Positions 57,421 through 64,000 of a DNA stretch of 64,000 bases are shown here, piece by piece; position 1 is the stretch's first letter; each line of letters starts with the position of its first letter. The notes beneath the pieces were generated by a model, which saw only the letters and a program-made list of their open reading frames with translations, was not told the DNA's origin and did no database searches. The DNA is from Ailanthus altissimus (Eukaryota; Streptophyta; Magnoliopsida; Sapindales; Simaroubaceae): the NCBI GenBank assembly GCA_946807835.1, contig OX327703.1, forward strand, positions 9,865,501 through 9,929,500. Direction: 5' to 3'. The position numbers and the translations under genes are program-made.

Positions 57421-57669
57421 TTTGAAAGAAAGAAAAGAGATGAATGCACAGTTTGAGGGACAGTTTTTTAGGGAATTGAGAAACCGACTTTAATAGTCAC
57501 GGAGTACCGTATCCGCCACTTGACCGGGAAATAAAATCACACTGAAGAAAAAATAAAAAGAAGAAAATAAAGTAAAATAACATGTGCAAGAAAATAAAAG
57601 CAAAAATAGAAAGTCAAAAGATAAAACATAGACAAGATATAAAATATGGTACAGATAGATTGAACCTGA

Positions 57670-58692
57670 TCAATCACGATAGACAGGATCTACAAGAGGG
57701 ATCTCGCCTAGGTACATAGAGTCGTTTACCTTTTCCACGTAGCTTTTTAGCCGCTGTCCATTCACTTTGAAAGTCCGTCCATCAGTGGGGTCTTCTATTT
57801 CAACAACACCATTAGGAAAAACATGTCTTACCATAAATGGACCAGTCCATCGAGATCTCAACTTTCCAGGGTGTAAATGCAATCGAGAATCATAAAGATA
57901 GACCCGTTGATTTGGCTCAAAGTGTTTCCTTGAGATCTGTTTATCATGAGCTACTTTCATTTTAACTTTGTAAATTCTGGAGTTGTCATATGCGTCATTT
58001 CGTAGCTCTTCTATTTCTGACAATTGTAACTTTCTCTGGAGACCTGCAGCATTCAAATCAAAGTTAAGGGCTTTGACAGCCCAATAAGCTTTATGTTCTA
58101 GCTCAACAGGTAAATGACAAGCTTTCCCATAAACAAGCCAGTATGGAGACATTCCTAAGATGGTTTTGTATGCAGTGCGATATGCCCATAATGCATCAGA
58201 AAGGCGTAGAGACCAATCTTTGCGATTCGGGTTAACCGTTTTTTCTAAAATCTGTTTAACCTCTCTATTTGCTAGCTCGGCTTGTCCATTTGTCTGTGGA
58301 TGGTATGCAGTGGAAACTTTGTGAAGAACACCATACCTGCGCATCAAAGCTTCAAAAGAACGATTACAAAAATGTGTTCCTTGGTCACTAATGATGACAC
58401 GTGGCGTACCGTACCTAGATAACACATTTTCTTTTAAGAATTTTACCACAGTTGTATTATCATTAGTACGACAAGCTACAGCCTCCACCCATTTTGATAC
58501 ATAGTCAACAGCTAAAAGGATGTAAAGATAGCCAAAAGATGAAGGAAAAGGACCCATAAAATCGATACCCCAACAGTCAAATATCTCGATAACAAGAATA
58601 GGGTTAAGAGGCATCATATTTCTTCGAGATAAAGCACCTAACTTTTGACATCTTTCATAGGAACGACAAAAATTATTAGTGTCTTTGAACAA
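57670..58692 (-). CDS. Ath-2 integrase part of pol
   Basis: 340 codons of Athila integrase, which inserts the cDNA into the genome. It has the N-terminal zinc-finger Cys half (C9, C15; a Tyr at 12 where relatives usually have Cys), the catalytic triad D44 (GIDFMGPF), D103 (ISDQGTHF) and E139 (NGQAE), and a C-terminal domain ending with the Athila-type [12 protein letters not shown] region (about 309-320). It is split from the RT frame by a single nonsense codon at 58699-58701 (TAG where Trp is expected). The zinc-finger His half (CHSAACGGH) is on the RT side of that stop. The catalytic core itself looks intact. Confidence 0.9.
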   Translation of the reverse strand: MFKDTNNFCRSYERCQKLGALSRRNMMPLNPILVIEIFDCWGIDFMGPFPSSFGYLYILLAVDYVSKWVEAVACRTNDNTTVVKFLKENVLSRYGTPRVIISDQGTHFCNRSFEALMRRYGVLHKVSTAYHPQTNGQAELANREVKQILEKTVNPNRKDWSLRLSDALWAYRTAYKTILGMSPYWLVYGKACHLPVELEHKAYWAVKALNFDLNAAGLQRKLQLSEIEELRNDAYDNSRIYKVKMKVAHDKQISRKHFEPNQRVYLYDSRLHLHPGKLRSRWTGPFMVRHVFPNGVVEIEDPTDGRTFKVNGQRLKSYVEKVNDSMYLGEIPLVDPVYRD

Positions 58693-58698
58693 AGTGGG

Positions 58699-60141
58699 CT
58701 AATAAAGACCACACTGTAAAATTTTCACAGCTGTCTTCTTCATAGAAAAATGGCCACCGCAAGCAGCACTATGGCAAAAATTTAAGACATTAGAAACTTC
58801 ACTTTCAGGAATGCAACGTCTCATGATTTGGTCAGGACAGTATTTGAAAAGATATGGATCATCCCAATAAAAGTTATGTACCTTAACCAAGAACTTACGC
58901 TTATCTTGTGCACTCCAGTCAGATGGAAGTTCACCACAAACCAAATAATTTACGATATGTGCATACCAAGGTATTTTGCTTATAGCAAAAAGATGTTCAT
59001 CTGGAAAATCGTCTCGAATGGGTGGCAAATCAGTGGAGTCAGTGAACTCAAGGTGGGATAGATGATCAGCAACAACATTTTCAATGCCTTTCTTATCTTT
59101 GATGGTTATATCAAATTCCTGCAAAAGAAGAATCCACCTAATTAAACGGGCTTTAGCATCCTTCTTAGAAAGAAGGTACTTAAGGGCTGCGTGGTCAGTA
59201 AAAATAACAATAGGTGAACCAATCAAATAAGAACGAAATTTATCTAAGGCAAAAACAACAGCTAATAGTTCTTTTTCAGTAGTGGTGTAATTCATTTGAG
59301 CATCATTCAAAGTCCTACTAGCATAATAAACAACAAAGGGTTTTCCCTCCCTCCGTTGCCCAAGAACTGCTCCTACAGCATAATTACTTGCATCACACAT
59401 AATTTCAAATGGGAGGTTCCAATCCAGTGATTGCATGATAGAAGCGGTGGTGAGTTTGGCAATGAGTGTTCGGAATGCCTCTTCACACTCTTGTGTCCAT
59501 GTAAATTCTGCATCTTTTAGAAAAAGGTTACACAATGGTCTAGATATGGCAGAAAAATTTTGTATAAACCTTCTGTAAAAGCCAGCGTGTCCAAGAAAAG
59601 ATCGGACATCTTTTACCGTTTTAGGTGTAGGTAATTTAGAGATTAATTCAATTTTTGCCTTGTCAACCTCTATCCCTCTTTCAGATACAATGTGCCCCAA
59701 AATGATTCCTGAAGATACCATGAAATGACGTTTCTCCCAATTTAGCACAAGTCCTTTTTCTTCACACCTACTCAAAACAGATTTCAAGTTAAGTAGGCAT
59801 AAATCAAAAGAATTACCAAAAACAGTCAAATCATCCATAAAGACTTCCATGCATTTTTCAACTATATCAGAGAAAATACTCAACATGCAACGCTGGAAAG
59901 TAGCTGGTGCATTACATAATCCAAATGGCATTCTACGAAAAGCATAAGTACCAAAAGGGCATGTAAAAGTAGTTTTTTCTTGATCTTCTATAGCTATCTC
60001 AATCTGGTAATACCCTGAATACCCATCAAGAAAGCAATAAAAAGAATGTCCAGCTACACGTTCTAAAATTTGGTCGATAAAAGGCAATGGAAAATAGTCT
60101 TTCCTAGTGGCTGTGTTTAACTTTCTATAATTAATACACAT
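58699..60141 (-). CDS. Ath-2 reverse transcriptase and RNase H part of pol
   Basis: 480 codons from the first Met, with the frame open further upstream. RT: INYRKLN at the start, [11 protein letters not shown] (37-47), catalytic FMDD (101-104), then [12 protein letters not shown] (149-160). RNase H: D250 (CDASNYAVG), E291 (TEKELLAVV), D316 ([10 protein letters not shown]), D359 (VADHLS). The residue pattern is that of the Athila lineage of Ty3/gypsy. It ends at a nonsense codon (58699) just before integrase; the RT N-terminal part is in the preceding frame because of a one-base deletion near 60260. Motifs needed for both activities are present. Confidence 0.92.
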   Translation of the reverse strand: MCINYRKLNTATRKDYFPLPFIDQILERVAGHSFYCFLDGYSGYYQIEIAIEDQEKTTFTCPFGTYAFRRMPFGLCNAPATFQRCMLSIFSDIVEKCMEVFMDDLTVFGNSFDLCLLNLKSVLSRCEEKGLVLNWEKRHFMVSSGIILGHIVSERGIEVDKAKIELISKLPTPKTVKDVRSFLGHAGFYRRFIQNFSAISRPLCNLFLKDAEFTWTQECEEAFRTLIAKLTTASIMQSLDWNLPFEIMCDASNYAVGAVLGQRREGKPFVVYYASRTLNDAQMNYTTTEKELLAVVFALDKFRSYLIGSPIVIFTDHAALKYLLSKKDAKARLIRWILLLQEFDITIKDKKGIENVVADHLSHLEFTDSTDLPPIRDDFPDEHLFAISKIPWYAHIVNYLVCGELPSDWSAQDKRKFLVKVHNFYWDDPYLFKYCPDQIMRRCIPESEVSNVLNFCHSAACGGHFSMKKTAVKILQCGLY

Positions 60142-60236
60142 TCTCCAACCACTTACTACCCTAGTTGGAACAGGTATCCCATTCTCATTTTCAACAACAG
60201 TAACCCCAGATTTCTTAGGAACTACTTGAGTTGGAC

Positions 60237-62624
60237 TTACCCATTGACTATCAGAAATTGGTAGATTATACCTGCATCTAATAGTTTCAAGACCTCTTTC
60301 TTCACTACTTCTCTCATTGTTGGGTTAAGTCTTCTTTGTGGGTCTCTACGAGGTTGGGCACCTTCCTCTAAATGAATTCTATGGGAGCATATCAATGGAG
60401 AAATACCTTTAATATCAGCTATGGTCCAACCTAGTGCAGACTTATGTTCTTTTAACAATTTTATCAATTTTTCCTCTTGTTCAGCACTAAGTTCAGAAGA
60501 AATGATGATAGGAAAGGTATCACCTGGTCCCAAGAATGCGTGTTTCAAACCTTTAGGCAGTGGAGAAAGATCAACTTGTGGTGTCTCGAGGTTTGATGGT
60601 TTCAGTTTCTCCCTCTCTCGTGGCAACTCTTCAAAGTGTGGCTGCCAAAATCGAGTCCCTTTGTGCTGTGAGTCAAAAATACTAAACACATCAGTTGTTA
60701 CATCAAGATAATACATTTCTTCAAAATCAAAATTGAGAAGGTTTTTCGAAGAATCATAGCCATAATTTTTATAAGCTTCCTCTGCTACAAATGTGTCTAT
60801 CATATATGAATGATAGCACTCGTCTTCTTCTCGTGGTTGTTTGCCAATGTTGAAAATGTTCACCTCAAGAGTCATATTCCCAAAAGATAATTTCATTAGA
60901 CCATTTCTGCAATTAATAAGAGCGTTAGCAGTGGCTAGAAAAGGTCTCCCCAAAATAAGAGGGATTTTTGACTCCATGTTAACAACAGAATGAGTATCTA
61001 AAACAAAAAAATCAACAGGGTAGTAAAATTTATCAATTTGCAACAAAACATCTTCTACTATTCCCCGTGGTTTCTTGATTGATCGGTCAGCTAATTGTAG
61101 GACTACAGATGTTGGTTTAATCTCACCAAGTCCCAACTGCAAGTAAATAGAATAAGGCATTAAATTTACACTTGTTCCTAAGTCCAATAAAGCTTGACCA
61201 AACTCATGTGTCCCAATTTGGAAGGAGATTGTGGGACATCCTGGGTCTTTATACTTGGGTGGTGTCTTTTGTTCAATCACTGCACTTACCTGTTCTGCCA
61301 AAAATGCAGTTTTCTTCACATGGTGTTTTCTTTTGATAGTACATAAATCCTTGATGACTTTGGCATAAGTTGGAACCTGCTTAATCAAATGTAACAAGGG
61401 AAGATTAATTTTAACTTGTTTCAAATATTCTAAAATCTCACCTTGAATTTCTAAATTTTTTCCAACCGATCGAAGAGCTTGAGGAAAAGGCACTGGGATT
61501 GAAAACTTATTTTCGGGCTCTTTTTCCATTGTGGCTTCTTTTTCAAGGGGGGCGTCTTTACTACTCGTAGATGTGTTAATTTCAGGAGTAGACTCACTTA
61601 CAATCTTACCACTTCGAGTAGTAATGGCATTGACTTCTTTGAGATTTTGAACATCAGAAGTAGAAGCTTGTGCCATGAATTGTCCTTTCGGATTGGATTG
61701 AGGTTGAGATGGAAACTTACCTTGCTCTTGTATAGTTAAGGCACTGGTCAACTTTGTGATTTGACTCTTGATTTCTTTGTTTTCGTCCACCACCTGTGCA
61801 AGAATTATTTCAAATTTTTGATTAGTCTTACTTTGTGCCTCCATAAATGCTTGTAATGTATCCTCTAAAGAACTCCTAGTTGGTCGTGCATTATATTGAG
61901 GTGCAACATAAGACTTGGGTGCTTGTTGTTCTTGTTTCCATTGGTTGTTGGCTTGTTGGTCAGATTTCCAACTGAAATTTAGGTGGTTTCTCCAGCTAGG
62001 ATTATATGTTTCAGAGTAGGGTGAATAAGGCTTCTTGTACATCCCTAAGGCATTACATTGTTCCTCATATATCCCTCTCATCTCACTATACGTGGGACAA
62101 TCCTGAGCTAAGTGTTCCGCTCCTTCACAGACAAAACAGACATCGTGTGACTCAACTCTAGCAACCGTGTGGGTGACCCTTCTATCTTTAGTTTTCAAGG
62201 CCTCTAACTCCCTAGTTAAGACCTCTAATTGGGCTTTGAGGTTATCCTCTTCCCTAAGATGGAAACCTCCATTGGGTCGTGACCTATTTGTGCTTTCAGT
62301 AATGCTAGGTCCAATCCATGTATGGGCTTTTTCGGCTAAGTCATTAAGGAATTCTATGGCTTCCTCAGGATCTTTGTGAAGGAACTCCCCATTACACATC
62401 ATCTCAACAAATTGGCGCTCTCTAATTGTGAGTCCCTCATAGAAATAACTAACCAAGCGCCAATTTTCATACCCATGGTGAGGACACAGATTTAACAATT
62501 CTTTAAACCTTTCCCATGCTTGATATAAGGTTTCACTGTCTTTTTGGGAGAAGGAAGAAATTTGTCTTTTCAGGCCATTAGTTTTGTGTTGTGGGAAGTA
62601 TTTATTGAAAAATGCTTGGGTCAT
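60237..62624 (-). CDS. Ath-2 gag C-terminal part, protease and RT start
   Basis: 795 codons. Retrotransposon gag domain (1-105, e.g. [17 protein letters not shown]), CCHC zinc knuckle C163-x2-C166-x4-H171-x4-C176 that binds the RNA genome, a low-complexity Gln/Asn-rich linker (205-345), protease with active site D481-L-G-T-S (family D-x-G-A-S), then [16 protein letters not shown], and the beginning of RT ([21 protein letters not shown] near 745-765). It ends early at 60237 after a one-base deletion near 60260 puts RT in another frame. It is joined upstream to the gag N-terminus by a nonsense codon at 62628-62630. Confidence 0.9.
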   Translation of the reverse strand: MTQAFFNKYFPQHKTNGLKRQISSFSQKDSETLYQAWERFKELLNLCPHHGYENWRLVSYFYEGLTIRERQFVEMMCNGEFLHKDPEEAIEFLNDLAEKAHTWIGPSITESTNRSRPNGGFHLREEDNLKAQLEVLTRELEALKTKDRRVTHTVARVESHDVCFVCEGAEHLAQDCPTYSEMRGIYEEQCNALGMYKKPYSPYSETYNPSWRNHLNFSWKSDQQANNQWKQEQQAPKSYVAPQYNARPTRSSLEDTLQAFMEAQSKTNQKFEIILAQVVDENKEIKSQITKLTSALTIQEQGKFPSQPQSNPKGQFMAQASTSDVQNLKEVNAITTRSGKIVSESTPEINTSTSSKDAPLEKEATMEKEPENKFSIPVPFPQALRSVGKNLEIQGEILEYLKQVKINLPLLHLIKQVPTYAKVIKDLCTIKRKHHVKKTAFLAEQVSAVIEQKTPPKYKDPGCPTISFQIGTHEFGQALLDLGTSVNLMPYSIYLQLGLGEIKPTSVVLQLADRSIKKPRGIVEDVLLQIDKFYYPVDFFVLDTHSVVNMESKIPLILGRPFLATANALINCRNGLMKLSFGNMTLEVNIFNIGKQPREEDECYHSYMIDTFVAEEAYKNYGYDSSKNLLNFDFEEMYYLDVTTDVFSIFDSQHKGTRFWQPHFEELPREREKLKPSNLETPQVDLSPLPKGLKHAFLGPGDTFPIIISSELSAEQEEKLIKLLKEHKSALGWTIADIKGISPLICSHRIHLEEGAQPRRDPQRRLNPTMREVVKKEVLKLLDAGIIYQFLIVNG

Positions 62625-62630
62625 TTTTTC

Positions 62631-63080
62631 CTAAGTTCCTATAGACCTCGGCCTCAAAGAGTATAGCCAACTCTTTGCTTTATCTTTCAAAGAAAAAGGG
62701 AAAAATTTAAGTCTAACAGTGTCTATGGCTTCAGGTTGGCTATGGAAGGTGGAAATTACCTCTTCAAATTCCCTAACATGTACATAAGGATTTTCATTAT
62801 CTAGACCATGAAAAGTGGAAAGAAGTTGTATCATTCCAGGTTTAAAATCCGAATGTGGTGTGTTAGGTGGAAATATAATACATGATGGTGTGGCTGTGCG
62901 AGTAGGATGCAAGTAATCTTTTAGAGTTCTAACGGGGTTTTCTTCGTGTTGGCTCATTGTGTTAGAATTACAAGATGAACTAGAAGGTGAATTCTTTTCA
63001 CTTACAAATTGTGGGAGTGGTTCTAGTTCTAGTTCTAGTTCTCTCACAAATCTTCCTCGTTTGTCTCTAGGTCGATGCAT
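62631..63080 (-). CDS. Ath-2 gag N-terminal part
   Basis: 149 codons, starting at the ATG at 63080 (MHRPRDKRGRF) with the Athila gag segment STFHGLDNENPYVHVREFEEV (about 90-110) and SLKDKAKSWLYSL. It ends at TAG 62628-62630; the same frame continues two codons later at the Met of the next ORF, so a single Trp-to-stop change splits gag. A short RELELELEP repeat lies at residues 13-21. Confidence 0.88.
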   Translation of the reverse strand: MHRPRDKRGRFVRELELELEPLPQFVSEKNSPSSSSCNSNTMSQHEENPVRTLKDYLHPTRTATPSCIIFPPNTPHSDFKPGMIQLLSTFHGLDNENPYVHVREFEEVISTFHSQPEAIDTVRLKFFPFSLKDKAKSWLYSLRPRSIGT

Positions 63081-63818
63081 ACATCCTAATTTTTTTTTTA
63101 GGAAAGAAATGCTTAAGGAAAATTAAGAAGTGGAATAAACACAACAAGAAATAGAAATAAGTTAGGTGGTAAGACCAACCATGAAATATAAATACAATAA
63201 CTAAACAAAAGACTATAAAATACGAAAAAGTACAATAAATAAATAATAAAAAGAAAATACAATAAGTAAATAAATAAAAGGTTAGGCGGTAGAACCGGCC
63301 ATAAAAAGAAAATACAACATATTAACTAAAGAAAATAAATTGCAATAAATACGTAAAAGAAAATGAAAATAAAGTACAATAAAAAAAAGTGCAATAAATA
63401 AATAGAGTACAATAAGAAATAAAGAAACTAAGTTAGGCGGTAGAACCAGCCACAAAATAAAAAATACAACAAATGAACTAAAAAAATAAAGTATAATAAA
63501 TAAATAAAAGAAAGTGAACGAAGTTAGGCGGTAAAACCAGCCATTAAAAAAAAGTGCAATAAATAAACTAAAGAAAATAAAGTGCAATAAATAGATAAAA
63601 GAAAATAAACTAATTAGGCGGTAAAACCAGCCATTAAGATAATATAACATATAACAAATTAACTAAAGAAAATAAAATAAATTAGGTGGTAGAACCAACC
63701 ATGAATAATAAATAAATTACAACAAAGGAAATAAAACTAAGATTTTACAAAGAAAAGAAAATGTACAAAGTTACCACTTTAGTATTTATAATCGCAACCG
63801 ACTTTCGCTTAGTGTGCC
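63081..63818 (-). repeat. Ath-2 leader minisatellite
   Basis: Untranslated leader with six copies of a 22-base unit (plus strand TTAGGCGGTARAACCRGCCAT) near 63163, 63282, 63433, 63525, 63614 and 63682. They are separated by AAATAAATAAAAGAAAATAAAGTGCAAT-type repeats. The hydrophobic frame at 63282-63650 is a translation of the repeat. Confidence 0.75.
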
Positions 63819-63836
63819 TCCCCGGCAACGGCGCCA
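63819..63836 (-). other. Primer binding site, tRNA-Asp type (Ath-2)
   Basis: The minus strand reads TGGCGCCGTTGCCGGGGA, the standard Athila primer site, starting 7 bases from the LTR end. Confidence 0.9.
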
Positions 63837-63842
63837 AATTTT

Positions 63843-64000
63843 TGTTTACGCTCAAAATATAACGCGGCTATCGCAGTATAGATTGAGGTGTCGATCCCAC
63901 GAGGAAGCTCTTGGAAAAATAGGTCAGTGAAGTAAAATATTAAAGCAGTAGCAAAGGGTTAATTGATTTAAACGGATGAGATAGAATTGTCTATGAATTG
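63843..64000 (-). repeat. Ath-2 5' LTR, 3' end only
   Basis: The last 158 bases of the LTR, cut by the window end. It matches 51996-52060 plus 53043-53135 and, reversed, the end of 1-686. Confidence 0.9.

Larger units (their letters stand above)
51996..64000 (-). mobile_element. Ath-2: young Athila-type gypsy element carrying LOG and NABP-like genes (cut by window end)
   Basis: Minus-strand element. Its 5' LTR starts beyond the window and ends at 63843; primer site 63819-63836, minisatellite leader, gag 63080, gag-protease, RT-RNase H, integrase (to 57670), NABP-like gene, LOG gene, two polypurine tracts, 3' LTR 51996-54531. The LTR termini TG...CA are intact where visible. Gag-pol has only two nonsense codons (both in TGG-type positions) and one single-base frameshift, against dozens of lesions in Ath-1, so this copy is much younger. 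The flank on the left is ACAGT (51991-51995); the right flank is outside the window. Confidence 0.93.

Noticed and set aside
60421..60711. Plus-strand ORFs opposite gag-pol (also 58828-59061, 62167-62379, 26694-26984, 29990-30388)
   Set aside because: Antisense shadows of recognised polyprotein domains, with no homology or motif of their own.

Overview
This 64 kb window is plant nuclear DNA, almost certainly from a eudicot. It is AT-rich and consists almost entirely of nested LTR retrotransposons, as expected of gene-poor heterochromatin. I found no ordinary host gene, tRNA, rRNA or CRISPR array. Three groups of mobile DNA dominate: Ty1/copia elements with LTRs of about 2 kb and an initiator-Met primer site; Ty3/gypsy elements of the Athila kind with a tRNA-Asp-type primer site; and a small tRNA-derived SINE family.

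Layout: 1-686 is the end of an Athila-family LTR. 687-6162 is a decayed minus-strand copia (Copia-1). A SINE follows at 6163-6366, then the 3' end of a plus-strand copia with its LTR (6375-9178). 9395-18130 is a complete but non-autonomous gypsy element (Gyp-A, target duplication GTTCT) that carries a solo LTR in its protease region. 18131-24259 is a mosaic of SINEs, foldback SINE composites, a gypsy gag piece and duplicated copia LTR/leader pieces. 24260-46296 is a large minus-strand copia (Copia-2), sitting in the leader of a plus-strand copia (Copia-B) and itself holding an Athila element (Ath-1, 31273-43775). 46297-51127 is the rest of Copia-B, interrupted by a solo copia LTR that contains a solo gypsy LTR. 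51128-51995 is another LTR-element remnant. 51996 to beyond the window end is a second, much younger Athila element on the minus strand (Ath-2), with a solo LTR inside its 3' LTR.

The standout is Ath-1/Ath-2. Where Athila elements usually have an envelope-like ORF or nothing, this family has two extra genes between integrase and the 3' LTR. One encodes a complete, intronless LONELY GUY (LOG) cytokinin riboside monophosphate phosphoribohydrolase with its active-site motifs present and a TATA box 53 nt upstream of its ATG. The other encodes a 182-residue basic, Cys-rich protein whose core resembles the nucleic-acid-binding proteins of carlavirus-like plant RNA viruses. Both genes occur in the same order and place in both elements. 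They were therefore cargo of the retrotransposon before the two copies separated. In Ath-2 both ORFs are open although its gag-pol has two nonsense codons and one frameshift; in Ath-1 both are pseudogenes.

The idea that the cassette alters cytokinin state or cell division around the element is inference. LOG membership and conserved placement can be read directly. The viral resemblance of the second gene rests on motif recognition without a database search.
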